Position numbers and translations under genes: made by a program
Shown here: piece after piece, positions 45,021-58,300 of the stretch
Position numbering within the stretch: position 1 is the stretch's first letter
How the letters are laid out: each line of letters starts with the position of its first letter
Origin: Steroidobacteraceae bacterium
Lineage (GTDB): Bacteria; Pseudomonadota; Gammaproteobacteria; Steroidobacterales; Steroidobacteraceae
Assembly: GCA_027531255.1 (NCBI GenBank)
Contig: JAPZRU010000008.1
Coordinates: 1-64,000 of the forward strand
DNA length: 64,000 bases
Reading direction: 5' to 3'
The notes under the pieces: generated by a model
The model's database searches: none
Seen by the model: the letters and a program-made list of their open reading frames with translations, nothing else
What the model was told of the DNA's origin: nothing

Positions 45021-48000
45021 GTCCGTTCGTCCACCTGCGCCTGCACACCGAGTACTCGCTCGTGGACGGCGTGGTGCGCGTCGAGGACCTGGTCGCCGCC
45101 TGCGCGAGCGCGGGCCAGCCTGCGGTCGCAGTCACGGACCATGGCAACCTGTTCGCGATGGTGAAGTTCTATCGCGAGGCGCAGAAGGCCGGCGTGAAGC
45201 CGATCGTGGGCGTCGACGCGTGGATCCGCGAGACCGGCGACCGCGCGGAGCCGAGCCGCCTGACGCTGCTCTGCATGGACCTGCGCGGCTACCGGAACCT
45301 GACCCGGCTCGTCACGCGCTCGTATCTCGAAGGCCAGCAGAAGGGCGCGCCGCAGCTGGACCGCGCCTGGCTGGACGCCGAGAGCACGGCCGGCCTGATC
45401 GCGCTCTCGGGCGCGCGCGAGGGCGACGTCGCGCGCTGCGTGCTGAACGGCCGCACGGCCGACGCGCGCCGTCACCTGAACTTCTGGCGCGAGCTGTTCG
45501 GTGACCGCTACTACCTCGAGGTGCAGCGCACGGGGCGCCCGGACGAGGAGGAGTGGATCGACGGCGCGCTGGAACTGGTCCGGCGTCACGGCGTGCCGCT
45601 CGTCGCGACGAACGACGTCCGCTTCCTGAAGCGCGAGGAGTTCGGCTCGCACGAGGCGCGCGTCTGCATCCACGACGGCGTGCTGCTGGCGGACGCGGGG
45701 CGTCCGAAGCGCTACTCCGAGGAGCAGTACCTCAAGACGGCCGCCGAGATGGCGGAGCTGTTCGCCGACCTGCCGGCCGCGCTCGAGCAGAGCGTCGAGA
45801 TCGCGAAGCGCTGCTCGCTCGAGATCCGCCTCGGCAAGTCGTTCCTGCCCGAGTACCCGGTGCCGAAGGGCCTCACCACCGCGCAGTTCCTCGAGCGCGA
45901 GTCGAAGCAGGGTCTCGAGGCGCGACTCGCGCTGCTGGCCGCGGGCGCACCGAAAGTGCGCGACGTGCCGCGCGAGGACTACGACGCGCGCCTCGAACGC
46001 GAGCTCGGCGTCGTCTGCAAGATGGGTTTCGAGGGCTACTTCCTGATCGTCGCGGACTTCATCCGCTGGGCGAAGGAGAACGGCGTGCCGGTCGGTCCGG
46101 GCCGCGGCTCCGGCGCCGGCTCCCTGGTCGCCTACTGCCTCGGGATCACCGACCTCGACCCCCTGCAGCACGACCTGCTGTTCGAGCGCTTCCTGAATCC
46201 CGAGCGCGTCTCGATGCCGGACTTCGACGTGGACTTCTGCATGGAAGGCCGCGACCGCGTGATCGAGTACGTCGCCCGGAAGTACGGCCGCGAGCGCGTC
46301 TCCCAGATCATCACCTACGGCACGATGGCCGCGAAGGCGGTGGTGCGCGACGTCGGCCGCGTACTCGGCCACAGCTACGGCTACACCGACCGGATCGCGA
46401 AGCTGATCCCGTTCGAGCTCGGCATCACGCTCGACGACGCGCTGTCGAAGGAAGAGGAGCTGAAGCGCCTCTACGCGACCGACGCGGAAGTGAAGGACCT
46501 GATCGACCTCGCGAAGTCGCTGGAAGGCCTGACGCGCAATGCCGGCATGCACGCCGGCGGCGTCGTGATCGCGCCGAGCGTGCTGACCGACTTCGCGCCG
46601 CTGTTCAAGGAAGAGGGCTCCGACAGCGTCGTCACGCAGTTCGACAAGGACGACGTCGAGGCCGCCGGCCTCGTCAAGTTCGACTTCCTCGGTCTGCGCA
46701 CGCTCACGGTCATCGACTGGGCCCTGAAGACGATCAACGGGCTGCGCGCCGGGAACGGCGAGCCGCCGCTCGAGATGGAGAAACTGGCGCTCGACGACCC
46801 GAAGACCTACGAGCTGCTGAAGTCCTGCCGGACCACCGCGGTGTTCCAGCTGGAATCCCGCGGCATGAAGGACCTGATCAAGCGGCTCCAGCCGGACCGC
46901 TTCGAGGACATCGTCGCGCTCGTCGCGCTGTTCCGGCCGGGCCCGCTGCAGTCGGGCATGGTCGACGACTTCATCGATCGCAAGCACGGCCGCACCGGCG
47001 GCGCGGTCGACTACCTGCACCCGGCGCTCGAGCCGGTGCTGAAGGCCACCTACGGCGTCATCCTGTACCAGGAACAGGTGATGCAGATCGCGCAGGTGCT
47101 GGCGGGCTACACGCTCGGCGGCGCGGACCTGCTGCGCCGCGCGATGGGCAAGAAGAAGCCCGAGGAGATGGCGCAGCAGCGCGAGATCTTCACGCAGGGC
47201 GCGACCGAGCGCGGCGTGCCGGCCGCGCAGGCCACGCACATCTTCGACCTGATGGAGAAGTTCGCGGGCTACGGCTTCAACAAGTCGCACTCCGCCGCCT
47301 ACGCGGTGCTGACCTACCAGACCGCGTGGCTGAAGGCGCACTACCCGGCGGCGTTCATGGCCGCGGTGCTGTCCAGCGACATGGACAAGACCGACAAGGT
47401 CGTGACCTTCATCGACGAGTGCGAGGCGATCGGGCTCAAGGTGCTGCCGCCGGACGTCAACGCCTCGATCTACCGCTTCACGGTCGCCGACGATCGCACG
47501 ATCCGCTACGGGCTCGGCGCGGTGAAGGGCGTCGGCGAGCAGGCGGTCGAGGCGATCCTCGAGGAGCGGCGGCGCAACGGGCCGTTCCAGGACGTCGTCG
47601 ACCTCTGCCGCCGGATCGACCTGCAGAAGGTCAACCGCCGCGTGCTGGAAGCGCTGATCCGTGCCGGCTGCCTCGACCGGATCGGCGCGAACCGCGCGAC
47701 GCTGATGGCGGAACTGCCCGCCGCGATCCAGCTCGGCGAGCAGAATACGCGCGCCCAGTCGATCGGGCAGGACGACCTGTTCGGGCTGGGCCCGGCGCCG
47801 GGTGCCGATCCGCGCGCGAGCCGCGCGGACGCCGCGACACTGGCGCCGAACCCGAAGGCGCCGGCGCTCGCGGAGTGGCCCGAGGCCGTGCGCCTCGCGG
47901 GCGAGCGCGAGACGCTCGGGCTCTACCTCACGGGCCACCCGATCGCGGAATACCAGGCGGACCTCAAGTACATGACCTCGGGCCGCATCGCGGACGTCGC

Positions 48001-48628
48001 CGGCGGCGGCGCGCCGCCGGGCGCGGGCGAGGGCAAGTGGTTCCCCGCCAAGAACGTCGTGGTCGCCGGCCTCGTGCACGAGGTGCGCCGGCGCGGCAAC
48101 CGCACGAGCCTGATCCTCGACGATCGCAGCGGCCGGCTCGAGGTCTCGCTGTTCGACGAAGTCTTCCAGAGCCACCGCGACATCGTGATGAAGGATGCGA
48201 TCCTCGTCGTCGAGGGTGGTCTGCGCTGGGACGACTTCATCGACGGCTGGAAGCTCGCCGCCAAGAAGCTCACGCACGTCGACGCGGCGCGCGAGCAGAA
48301 CGCCCGCAAGCTGCTGCTGAAGTGGCCCGCCGGCCGGGACGCGCAGGCTCTCGTGCGCACGCTCGAGACCGTGCTGAAGCCGGTGCGCGGCGGCCGCTGC
48401 GGCGTCGCGGTGCATTACGTGAGCGGGTCCGCCGGCGCGCAGTCGCTCCTGACCTTCGGCGCCGACTGGAGCGTGCGGCCGACCCGCGCGGTGCTCGAGG
48501 AGATCGCGAAGCAGTTCGGTCCCGACGGCTGGAAGCTCTGCTACCACCCGCGCGACGAGCAGGACACCCTCGCCAGGTGGAGCGCCGGCGCGAAGCTGGT
48601 CGAGGTGCCGCTGCAGCTCGCGGGGTAG
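45017..48628 (+). CDS. dnaE: DNA polymerase III alpha subunit
   Basis: The 1203-residue replicative polymerase (E. coli 1160) begins with a PHP domain (LRLHTEYSLVDGVVRVEDL). The catalytic palm has GPGRGSGAGSLVAYCLGI and the acidic MPDFDVDFCMEGRDRVIEYV. HhH and OB-fold regions follow (SLILDDRSGRLEVSLFDEV around 1030), then the tau-binding tail. An inserted low-complexity stretch near 920-955 (LGPAPGADPRASRADAA) precedes the OB domain. It overlaps rnhB and precedes accA, the standard order. Confidence 0.97.
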   Translation: MSPFVHLRLHTEYSLVDGVVRVEDLVAACASAGQPAVAVTDHGNLFAMVKFYREAQKAGVKPIVGVDAWIRETGDRAEPSRLTLLCMDLRGYRNLTRLVTRSYLEGQQKGAPQLDRAWLDAESTAGLIALSGAREGDVARCVLNGRTADARRHLNFWRELFGDRYYLEVQRTGRPDEEEWIDGALELVRRHGVPLVATNDVRFLKREEFGSHEARVCIHDGVLLADAGRPKRYSEEQYLKTAAEMAELFADLPAALEQSVEIAKRCSLEIRLGKSFLPEYPVPKGLTTAQFLERESKQGLEARLALLAAGAPKVRDVPREDYDARLERELGVVCKMGFEGYFLIVADFIRWAKENGVPVGPGRGSGAGSLVAYCLGITDLDPLQHDLLFERFLNPERVSMPDFDVDFCMEGRDRVIEYVARKYGRERVSQIITYGTMAAKAVVRDVGRVLGHSYGYTDRIAKLIPFELGITLDDALSKEEELKRLYATDAEVKDLIDLAKSLEGLTRNAGMHAGGVVIAPSVLTDFAPLFKEEGSDSVVTQFDKDDVEAAGLVKFDFLGLRTLTVIDWALKTINGLRAGNGEPPLEMEKLALDDPKTYELLKSCRTTAVFQLESRGMKDLIKRLQPDRFEDIVALVALFRPGPLQSGMVDDFIDRKHGRTGGAVDYLHPALEPVLKATYGVILYQEQVMQIAQVLAGYTLGGADLLRRAMGKKKPEEMAQQREIFTQGATERGVPAAQATHIFDLMEKFAGYGFNKSHSAAYAVLTYQTAWLKAHYPAAFMAAVLSSDMDKTDKVVTFIDECEAIGLKVLPPDVNASIYRFTVADDRTIRYGLGAVKGVGEQAVEAILEERRRNGPFQDVVDLCRRIDLQKVNRRVLEALIRAGCLDRIGANRATLMAELPAAIQLGEQNTRAQSIGQDDLFGLGPAPGADPRASRADAATLAPNPKAPALAEWPEAVRLAGERETLGLYLTGHPIAEYQADLKYMTSGRIADVAGGGAPPGAGEGKWFPAKNVVVAGLVHEVRRRGNRTSLILDDRSGRLEVSLFDEVFQSHRDIVMKDAILVVEGGLRWDDFIDGWKLAAKKLTHVDAAREQNARKLLLKWPAGRDAQALVRTLETVLKPVRGGRCGVAVHYVSGSAGAQSLLTFGADWSVRPTRAVLEEIAKQFGPDGWKLCYHPRDEQDTLARWSAGAKLVEVPLQLAG

Positions 48629-48847
48629 CGGCGCGGCTACGTTCGCGCCCGAAGATCCTTCGTTGCCGTTGCGCGCCGGGCCGGCGCCCACTGCGTCGCA
48701 GGGCGGCCGACGCGCGGTGGCTGCGACGAAGACGCGAGCCGCAGCGGCGCGGTCGGGACGGGGATGTGGATGCCACCCTCGCGCCAGCGGCAAGGGGAAG
48801 AAGGCGCCGAGTCCGCCGTGCCAGATTCGGGCAGCAAGGCGAGCGCC

Positions 48848-49062
48848 GCGGCGGGGCGGGGCGGGGTGGGTCGCGACCGGGTGTGGAGGGCGCCGCCGCG
48901 GGGACCAGCCGGAGCTGCGGACCGAGTGAGAACGAGCGCAGCGAGTTCGCAGCGAGAGTCTGCACGCAGGCCCCCGCGGCGGCGGCGCGGCGAGCGGGCG
49001 CCCGCGCCCGCGCAGCCGATCCGGAACCCACGGTCGCGACCCACCCCTCCCGGCCCCGCCGC
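48848..49062. repeat. long nested inverted-repeat element between dnaE and accA
   Basis: The 514-nt gap 48629-49142 has no gene I can support. Within it a 32-nt arm at 48848-48879 is matched at 30 of 32 positions by the reverse complement of 49031-49062; both contain GGGTGGGTCGCGACCG when read inward from the left arm. A second, inner pair (GCGCCGCCGCGGGG near 48890 and CCCCGCGGCGGCGGCGC near 48976) nests inside. The centre holds GAACGAGCGCAGCGAGTTC. The whole could extrude as a cruciform or fold as a long RNA hairpin. A REP- or MITE-like element is possible; I see no clear target-site duplication. Confidence 0.7.
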
Positions 49063-49142
49063 GGCGCACAGCCGTCCTGACCGGCCGCGCCAGCTCCGGC
49101 GGACTTGACGCCGGGACCCGCCTCTGGAACCGTGCCGGCCCC

Positions 49143-50102
49143 ATGGACCTGAACTTCCTGGACTTCGAGCAGCCGATCGCCGAACTCGAGGCGAAGATCG
49201 ACGAGCTGCGCTACCTCGGCGACGACGCCGAGATCAACATCGCCGAAGAGATCAACCGGCTGCGGGCCAAGAGCCGCAACCTCACGAAGAGCATCTTCGC
49301 GAACCTCACGCCGTGGCAGGTCGCGCAGATCGCGCGGCATCCGCAGCGGCCCTACACGCTCGACTACCTGCCGCTGCTGTTCACCGACTTCCAGGAACTG
49401 CACGGCGACCGCATGTACGCGGACGACCTCGCGATCGTCGGCGGCCCCGCGCGCCTCGACGGGCGCGAGGTGATGGTGATCGGCCACCAGAAGGGGCGGG
49501 ACACCAAGGAGCGCGTGCGCCGCAACTACGGCATGCCGAAGCCCGAGGGCTATCGGAAGGCGCTGCGCCTGATGAGGATGGCCGAGCGCTTCCAGCTGCC
49601 GCTCGTGACGCTGATCGACACGCCGGGTGCGTATCCCGGCGTCGGCTCCGAGGAGCGGAACCAGAGCGAGGCGATCGCGCGCAACCTCTTCGAGATGGCG
49701 CAGCTGAAGGTGCCCGTCGTCAGCGTCGTGATCGGCGAGGGCGGCTCCGGCGGCGCGCTCGCGATCGGCGTCTGCGACCGCCTGCTGATGCTGCAGTACA
49801 GCGTGTACTCGGTGATCTCACCGGAGGGCTGCGCGTCGATCCTCTGGAAGAGCGCCGACAGGAAGGAACTCGCCGCCGAGGCGATGGGCATCACCGCGGA
49901 GCGACTCGCGAGGCAGAGGCTCGTCGACGAGGTCGTGGCGGAGCCGCTCGGCGGCGCGCACCGCGATCCGCAGGCGATGGCCGAGGCGTTGAAGTCGGCG
50001 ATCGTGGAGCACCTCGGCCAGATCGACGGCAAGCCGGTCGACCAGCTGCTCGAGGAACGCGCGAGCCGGCTCGACTCCTTCGGCGTGTTCCGCGAGGCCT
50101 GA
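49143..50102 (+). CDS. accA: acetyl-CoA carboxylase carboxyltransferase subunit alpha
   Basis: The 319-residue subunit pairs with AccD in malonyl-CoA synthesis. [18 protein letters not shown] starts it; [50 protein letters not shown] and [13 protein letters not shown] are the carboxyltransferase core. Length matches E. coli AccA exactly (319). It stands after the inverted-repeat element and is followed by tilS after 11 nt. Confidence 0.97.
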   Translation: MDLNFLDFEQPIAELEAKIDELRYLGDDAEINIAEEINRLRAKSRNLTKSIFANLTPWQVAQIARHPQRPYTLDYLPLLFTDFQELHGDRMYADDLAIVGGPARLDGREVMVIGHQKGRDTKERVRRNYGMPKPEGYRKALRLMRMAERFQLPLVTLIDTPGAYPGVGSEERNQSEAIARNLFEMAQLKVPVVSVVIGEGGSGGALAIGVCDRLLMLQYSVYSVISPEGCASILWKSADRKELAAEAMGITAERLARQRLVDEVVAEPLGGAHRDPQAMAEALKSAIVEHLGQIDGKPVDQLLEERASRLDSFGVFREA

Positions 50103-50113
50103 GGCAGGTCGCG

Positions 50114-51508
50114 GTGCCGGAGTCCGGCGCCGGCGACGTGGGCGCGTCCGTACCGGACCCGCTCGTCCGCCATCTCGCTACGCGCTTCGCCGGACTGCTG
50201 CCGGCGTATCCGCACGTCGCACTCGCGGTCGGCGTCTCGGGCGGTGCGGATTCCGCCGCGCTACTGCACGCCTGCGCCGCGCTCGCGCGTGTCGAACCGG
50301 CGCTGCGCCTGCGCGCGATCCACGTGAACCACGGGCTGCAGGCGGCGGCGGCCGGTCTCCAGGCCGCCGCGACGGCGCTCGCCGGGCGCGAAGGCGTGCC
50401 GCTGAGGGTGCTGCGACTCGCGCTCTCGCCCAGGGCCGGCGACTCGCCGGAGGCGGCAGCGCGCGAGGCACGCTACGCGGCGGTCGCGGCGGCGCTCGAG
50501 CCCGACGAGAGCTTCGTCACCGCCCAGCACCTCGAAGACCAGGCCGAGACGGTGCTGCTGCAACTGCTGCGCGGTGCAGGCATGCCGGGCCTCGCCGCGA
50601 TGCCGGCGCTCGCTGCGCTCGGCGCCGGGCGACTGGTGCGGCCGCTGCTCGACGTGCCGCGAGCCGAACTCGCGGCGCGTACGGCGGCGCACGCGCTGCC
50701 GGTGCACGACGACCCGATGAACGCCGACCGCCGCTACGAACGTGCTTACCTGCGCCACGAAATCTGGCCACTGCTCGTCGCGCGCTGGCCAGCGGCTGCG
50801 CGCACGCTCGCGCGCGGCGCGGGGCACCTCGCCGAGGCGCAGGCGCTGAGCGACGCCCATGCGGCGGCCGACGTCGCTGCCTGCGCGCGCGCCGACGCGC
50901 TCGACGTCGAGCGCCTGCTCGCGCTCGAACCGTCGCGGCGCAACGCGGCGCTGCGTCGCTGGCTGGCCGCGCGCGGCCTGCGCGTGCCGCCCGCCCATCG
51001 TCTGCGGCTCGTCGAGCGCGAACTGCTCCGCGCCCGCTGCGGCACCGGGCCCCGGATGGCCTGGGACGGTGGCGAGCTGCGTCGTTACGGCGGCGAGCTG
51101 CACGCGTTCGCGCCGCTCGCGCCGCTGCCGTCCGGCGCCGCACTCGGTGGCCGGGAGCCCCTCCGGCTCCCCGGGCTCGGCCAGCTCGTGCTGGTGCCCA
51201 CGCTCGGCGAGGGACTGGCGCAGGCGCGCGTGCCGCTGCCGCTGGCGGTGCGGGCGCGCTCGGGAGGCGAGCGCCTCGCGGTCGCCGGAACGACGGGGCG
51301 CCGCGCGCTCAAGGACCTGCTGCGCGAGGCGCGCGTGCCGCCCTGGGCCCGCGAGCGGCTCGTCGTACTCTGGAGTGCGGAGCGCGCCGTCGCGGCCGTG
51401 CTGCCGGATCGAACGTGGGTCGCCGACGACGTGGCGGCGCGCCCCGGCGAGCCCGGCTGGCGCCTCGAGTGGCGCGACGCGCCGTCGGCGTTGCGCGCCG
51501 TTCATTGA
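50114..51508 (+). CDS. tilS: tRNA(Ile)-lysidine synthase
   Basis: The 464-residue enzyme modifies C34 of tRNA-Ile(CAU) to lysidine, using ATP. The PP-loop is VGVSGGADSAALLHA; HVNHGLQ and TAQHLEDQAETVLLQLLRGAGMPG follow. The central substrate-binding region and a C-terminal domain (SGGERLAVAGTTGRRALKDLL) are present. The GTG at 50114 is used with AGG 5 nt upstream. The final bases of the gene overlap the -35 of the pyrG promoter. Confidence 0.94.
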   Translation: MPESGAGDVGASVPDPLVRHLATRFAGLLPAYPHVALAVGVSGGADSAALLHACAALARVEPALRLRAIHVNHGLQAAAAGLQAAATALAGREGVPLRVLRLALSPRAGDSPEAAAREARYAAVAAALEPDESFVTAQHLEDQAETVLLQLLRGAGMPGLAAMPALAALGAGRLVRPLLDVPRAELAARTAAHALPVHDDPMNADRRYERAYLRHEIWPLLVARWPAAARTLARGAGHLAEAQALSDAHAAADVAACARADALDVERLLALEPSRRNAALRRWLAARGLRVPPAHRLRLVERELLRARCGTGPRMAWDGGELRRYGGELHAFAPLAPLPSGAALGGREPLRLPGLGQLVLVPTLGEGLAQARVPLPLAVRARSGGERLAVAGTTGRRALKDLLREARVPPWARERLVVLWSAERAVAAVLPDRTWVADDVAARPGEPGWRLEWRDAPSALRAVH

Positions 51509-51533
51509 GAGCGGAGGCGCTTTGCCGTAGACT
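51505..51533 (+). promoter_or_regulatory. sigma-70 promoter of pyrG
   Basis: TTGAGA (51505-51510), 17-nt spacer, TAGACT (51528-51533). Transcription would start near 51541, giving a leader of about 115 nt. Confidence 0.6.
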
Positions 51534-51546
51534 GATGGCCCGTCGC

Positions 51547-51637
51547 AAGGGGCCTCCCGTCACGACCGCCGCCGCCGCAGGGCCACGCCGCAGGGCCCTC
51601 CCGGAGCGCGCGTTCCGTCTCGTCGAGGCCCCTTTTT
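51547..51637 (+). promoter_or_regulatory. attenuator-like structure in the pyrG leader
   Basis: AAGGGGCCTC (51547-51556), near the expected 5' end of the transcript, is perfectly complementary to GAGGCCCCTT (51625-51634), which is followed by three more T (T run 51633-51637). This is a terminator-like stem and U-tract ending 19 nt before the pyrG start. The intervening loop has two copies of GCAGGGCC that could pair alternatively. Conditional termination is inferred from layout only. Confidence 0.45.
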
Positions 51638-51653
51638 GCGTTCCACGGGGTGA

Positions 51654-53300
<1,647 letters not shown>

Positions 53301-53331
53301 TGGCGAGCCAGGGCCTGCCCGGAGCCGACCG

Positions 53332-54171
53332 GTGAAGCTGCTGCACTTCGAGGCCGGCATCGACCGGCCGCTGTTCCTGATCGCCGGTCCCTGCGTCGTC
53401 GAGAGCGAGACGCTGCAGGTCGAGGTCGCGGGGCGGCTCAAGGAGATCACCGCGCGGCTCGGCGTGCCGTTCGTCTTCAAGTCGTCCTACGACAAGGCGA
53501 ACCGCTCGTCGCGCTCGAGCTACCGCGGTCCCGGCATCGAGGCGGGGCTGCGCGTCCTCGCCGAGGTGAGGCGCCAGGTCGGCGTGCCCGTGATCACCGA
53601 CGTGCACGAGGACACGCCGTTCGGCGAGGTCGCCGCCGTCGTCGACATGCTGCAGACGCCGGCGTTCCTGTGCCGCCAGACCAACTTCATCGTGAACGCC
53701 TGTTCGCAGGGGCTGCCCGTCAACGTCAAGAAGGGCCAGTTCCTGTCGCCGTGGGAGATGCAGAACGTCGTCGACAAGGCGCGCTCCACCGGCAACGAGC
53801 ACATCCTCGTCTGCGAGCGCGGCTTCTCGTTCGGCTACAACAACCTCGTCTCCGACATGCGCGCGCTCAGCGTGATGCGCGCCACCGGTTGCCCGGTGGT
53901 GTTCGACGCCACGCACTCGGTGCAGTTGCCGGGCGGCAAGGGCACCGCGTCAGGCGGCCAGCGCGAGTTCGTGCCGGTACTGGCGCGTGCCGCGGTCGCC
54001 GCGGGCATCGCAGGCCTGTTCATGGAGACGCACCCGGAGCCCGACGAGGCGCTCTCGGACGGTCCCAACGCCTGGCCGCTGCCGCGCATGGCGGCGCTGC
54101 TCGAGACGCTCGTCGAACTCGACCGCGCGGTGAAGCGCCGGCCGTTCGACGAGGACGCGCTGGCCGGCTGA
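53332..54171 (+). CDS. kdsA: 3-deoxy-D-manno-octulosonate 8-phosphate synthase
   Basis: The 279-residue TIM-barrel enzyme condenses PEP with arabinose 5-phosphate for the KDO core of lipopolysaccharide. [38 protein letters not shown] and [14 protein letters not shown] are diagnostic, with [12 protein letters not shown] in the later part. The metal-site cysteine expected in class II is not at the GPC-adjacent asparagine position as far as I can judge. GTG start at 53332. Between pyrG and eno as in pseudomonads. Confidence 0.97.
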   Translation: MKLLHFEAGIDRPLFLIAGPCVVESETLQVEVAGRLKEITARLGVPFVFKSSYDKANRSSRSSYRGPGIEAGLRVLAEVRRQVGVPVITDVHEDTPFGEVAAVVDMLQTPAFLCRQTNFIVNACSQGLPVNVKKGQFLSPWEMQNVVDKARSTGNEHILVCERGFSFGYNNLVSDMRALSVMRATGCPVVFDATHSVQLPGGKGTASGGQREFVPVLARAAVAAGIAGLFMETHPEPDEALSDGPNAWPLPRMAALLETLVELDRAVKRRPFDEDALAG

Positions 54172-55539
<1,368 letters not shown>

Positions 55540-55589
55540 AGGGTTCCACCGTCGCGGCCCCCGCCCGGCGGTGCTAACCTCACGAAGCC

Positions 55590-55937
55590 ATGAAGGTCCT
55601 CGCCGCCGCGCTGCTGCTCGTCCTCGCCGCACTCCAGTACCGCCTCTGGGTGTCGGACGACGGCGTGCGGTCGCTGTTCTCGCTCGGCGAGAGCGTCGCG
55701 CAGCAGCAGGCCGAGAACGAAACGCTGCTGCGCCGGAACGAGCAGTTGGCCGCCGAGGTGAAGGACCTGAAGGAAGGGCTGGCGGCGCTCGAGGAGCGGG
55801 CCCGCAACGACCTCGGCATGATCGGTGCCGACGAGACCTTCTTCCAGGTGGTCGAGGGGCCTTCCGCCGCGCCTGGCACGGCGCTGCCGCTGGCCGCGCC
55901 GGCGCCTGCGCCGGTACAGCAGACCTCCACCCGCTGA
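55590..55937 (+). CDS. ftsB: cell division protein FtsB
   Basis: The 115-residue bitopic protein has one N-terminal membrane span ([21 protein letters not shown]), then a leucine-zipper-like coiled coil (about 30-75, [22 protein letters not shown]) ending in [18 protein letters not shown], the typical FtsB end. It works with FtsL and FtsQ at the septum. Located between eno and ispD as in E. coli. A short Ala/Pro tail follows the conserved end. Confidence 0.93.
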   Translation: MKVLAAALLLVLAALQYRLWVSDDGVRSLFSLGESVAQQQAENETLLRRNEQLAAEVKDLKEGLAALEERARNDLGMIGADETFFQVVEGPSAAPGTALPLAAPAPAPVQQTSTR

Positions 55938-56034
55938 GCGCCCGGCGGTCCACGCGCCGGCGCGTCGAGCCGCGCCCGGCACAGGATGCGCGCGGCGTAC
56001 CGACGGTCGGGGCGCCGACCAGGACGAAGGGGCG

Positions 56035-57231
56035 ATGATCAGTTACTGGGTCGTGATGCCCGCGGCCGGCCGCGGTCGCCGGATGGGCGGCGAACTCCCG
56101 AAGCAATACCTCCGGCTCGCGGGTCGCACCGTCGTCGAGCACGCGCTCGCGCCGTTCCTGGCCGATCCGCGGTGCGTCGGCATCGTCGTCGCGCTTTCCG
56201 AGGACGACCCGTACTGGCCGACCCTGCGTATCGTCCGCCACCCGAAACTCGCCACCGTCGTCGGTGGCGCCGAGCGGCGTGACTCCGTCACCGCCGGCCT
56301 CGAGGCCGTCGCCGAACGCACCGGCGGCGCCAACCCGTGGGTGCTCGTGCACGACGCGGCGCGTCCCTGTCTCGGTTCGGGCGATCTCGATGCGCTGCTG
56401 GACGCGCTCGCCGACGAGCCCGACGGGGCGCTGCTCGCGGTGCCGGTGGCGGACACGCTGAAGCGCGCGGACGCCGACGGCCGCGTCGGCACGACGGTGC
56501 CGCGCGAAGCCCTGTGGCGCGCGCAGACCCCCCAGGCGTTCCGGCTGGAGCGCCTGCGTGCAGCGCTGGCGGACGGCCGGCCTGCGACCGACGAGGCGAG
56601 CGCGGTCGAGCGCGCCGGCGGGCGCCCGCGCCTCGTGCGTGGCAGCGCCTCGAACCTGAAGCTGACGGAGCCGGGCGACGTGCGGATCGCCGCGCGACTG
56701 CTGGGCGACGAGGAGGGCGGCGGGGCCGCCGGGGAGACGACGACCGTGGGTTCCTACCGCATCGGCTTCGGCACCGACGTGCACGCCTTCGGCGCCGGCG
56801 ATCACGTCTGGCTCGGCGGCGTCCGCATTCCCCACGCGCAGGGCGTCGTCGCGCACTCGGACGGCGACGTGCTGCTGCACGCGCTCTGCGACGCGCTGCT
56901 CGGCGCCGCTGGCCTCGGCGACATCGGGCAGCACTTCCCCGATTCCGATCCGCGCTGGACGGGCGCTGCGAGCACCGAGTTCGTGAGGTACTGCGTCGCG
57001 CTCGTGCACGAGCGGGGCTGGGCGGTGGTGAACGCGGACCTGACGCTGCTGGCCGAGGCACCGCGCGTCGGTCCCCACCGCGACGAGATCCGCGCGCACG
57101 TCGCACACGCGCTCGGCGTGCCGGTGGACGCGGTCAACGTGAAGGCGACGACGACCGAGAAGCTCGGGTTCTCCGGGCGACGCGAAGGCCTGGCCGCGCA
57201 GGCGGTCGTGCTGCTCGACCGTGGTGGCTGA
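56035..57231 (+). CDS. ispDF: bifunctional IspD-IspF (MEP cytidylyltransferase / MECDP synthase)
   Basis: One 398-residue frame contains both enzymes. Residues 1-230 are IspD ([60 protein letters not shown]). A short Gly/Glu linker ([16 protein letters not shown]) leads to IspF, residues 238-398 ([53 protein letters not shown]). No stop separates them. Inside, GGGGAG at 56731-56736 stands 9 nt before an in-frame GTG (56746) exactly at the IspF start, so separate IspF could also be made. In most gammaproteobacteria these are two genes. Confidence 0.93.
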   Translation: MISYWVVMPAAGRGRRMGGELPKQYLRLAGRTVVEHALAPFLADPRCVGIVVALSEDDPYWPTLRIVRHPKLATVVGGAERRDSVTAGLEAVAERTGGANPWVLVHDAARPCLGSGDLDALLDALADEPDGALLAVPVADTLKRADADGRVGTTVPREALWRAQTPQAFRLERLRAALADGRPATDEASAVERAGGRPRLVRGSASNLKLTEPGDVRIAARLLGDEEGGGAAGETTTVGSYRIGFGTDVHAFGAGDHVWLGGVRIPHAQGVVAHSDGDVLLHALCDALLGAAGLGDIGQHFPDSDPRWTGAASTEFVRYCVALVHERGWAVVNADLTLLAEAPRVGPHRDEIRAHVAHALGVPVDAVNVKATTTEKLGFSGRREGLAAQAVVLLDRGG

Positions 57232-58300
57232 GTCCGCCGACCTCGCGGCGCTCGCCCGTCGCACCGCGCTGGCGCCGCCGTACGCGCACGGCGGGCCGGC
57301 CGGCCGCGGCCGCCTGCGTATCTCGCCCGAGGACTTCCGGGTCGACGAAGATCTCGGCTTCGTGCCGGACGGCGGCGTGGCACACGTACTGCTCCGGATC
57401 GAGAAGCGGGGGCGCGACACGCTCGCGGTCGCGCGCGACCTCGCCGCGCAGGCCGGGGTCGCCGCGCGCGACGTCGGCTTTGCCGGACTCAAGGACCGGC
57501 ATGCGGTCACGACCCAGTGGTTCACCGTACCGGCGGCGCGCGCGGCGGTGGAGTGGCGAGGTCGAGCGGGCGACGGCTGGCACGTCGTCGATGCTGCGCC
57601 GCACTCGCGCAAGCTGCGGCGCGGCACGCTCCGGGGCAACGCGTTCCGCCTGTGCGTGCGCGAAGTCGAGGCCGACGCCGGCGCGCTCGCGGCGCGACTC
57701 GCGGCCGTGGCGGCGCGCGGCGTGCCGAACTACTTCGGGCCGCAGCGCTTCGGGCGCGACGGCGGCAACCTCGACGCCGTGCTCGCCTGGGCGGCACACG
57801 CGCGACTGAAGCGCGGCCGCGAGCAGCGCGCGTTCGTGTACTCGGCCGCGCGCTCGCTGGTGTTCAACACCGTGCTGGGAGTCCGCGTCGCGGACGCTAC
57901 CTGGGACCGGCTGCTGGTCGGCGAACTCGTGAACCTCGACGGCCGCCGCAGCTGGTTCCGCGCGACCGCGATCGACGCCGCGCTCGAGGATCGGCTCGCG
58001 ATCGGCGACGTGCATCCGACCGGCCCGCTGCCGGGCGCGGGCGAGCGGCCCGACGGCGCGGCGGGCGAGCTCGAGGCCCGAGCGGCGGCGCCGTTCGTGC
58101 CCGTGGCGGAGGCGCTGGCGACCGCCGGCCTCGAGGCCGCGCGTCGCCCGCTGCGCGTTCGACCAGCGGGCTTCGCCCACGCGCGCGACGGCGCTACGCT
58201 GACGCTCGAATTCGCGCTGCCCGCCGGCGCCTACGCGACCGCCGTGGTGCGCGAACTGCTGGCCTGCGAGGCCGTACCGGAGGAAGCCGACGATGCTTGA
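57221..58300 (+). CDS. truD: tRNA pseudouridine synthase D
   Basis: The 359-residue enzyme makes pseudouridine 13 in tRNA-Glu. [18 protein letters not shown] starts the fold, the catalytic Asp is in [16 protein letters not shown], and [15 protein letters not shown] and [12 protein letters not shown] are conserved. GTG at 57221 overlaps ispDF by 11 nt. The order ispF-truD-surE matches other gammaproteobacteria, here interrupted by two extra genes. Confidence 0.95.
   Translation: MVAESADLAALARRTALAPPYAHGGPAGRGRLRISPEDFRVDEDLGFVPDGGVAHVLLRIEKRGRDTLAVARDLAAQAGVAARDVGFAGLKDRHAVTTQWFTVPAARAAVEWRGRAGDGWHVVDAAPHSRKLRRGTLRGNAFRLCVREVEADAGALAARLAAVAARGVPNYFGPQRFGRDGGNLDAVLAWAAHARLKRGREQRAFVYSAARSLVFNTVLGVRVADATWDRLLVGELVNLDGRRSWFRATAIDAALEDRLAIGDVHPTGPLPGAGERPDGAAGELEARAAAPFVPVAEALATAGLEAARRPLRVRPAGFAHARDGATLTLEFALPAGAYATAVVRELLACEAVPEEADDA

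Noticed and set aside
48764-49108. 114-codon ORF in the dnaE-accA gap
   Set aside because: It runs through the inverted-repeat element, has no homology pattern and is Arg/Pro/Ala noise.
44873-49144. 1423-codon open frame on the minus strand
   Set aside because: It lies exactly antisense to dnaE. High GC with G/C at third positions keeps the complementary frame free of stops. The product is Arg/Glu/Leu-rich noise with no known motif.
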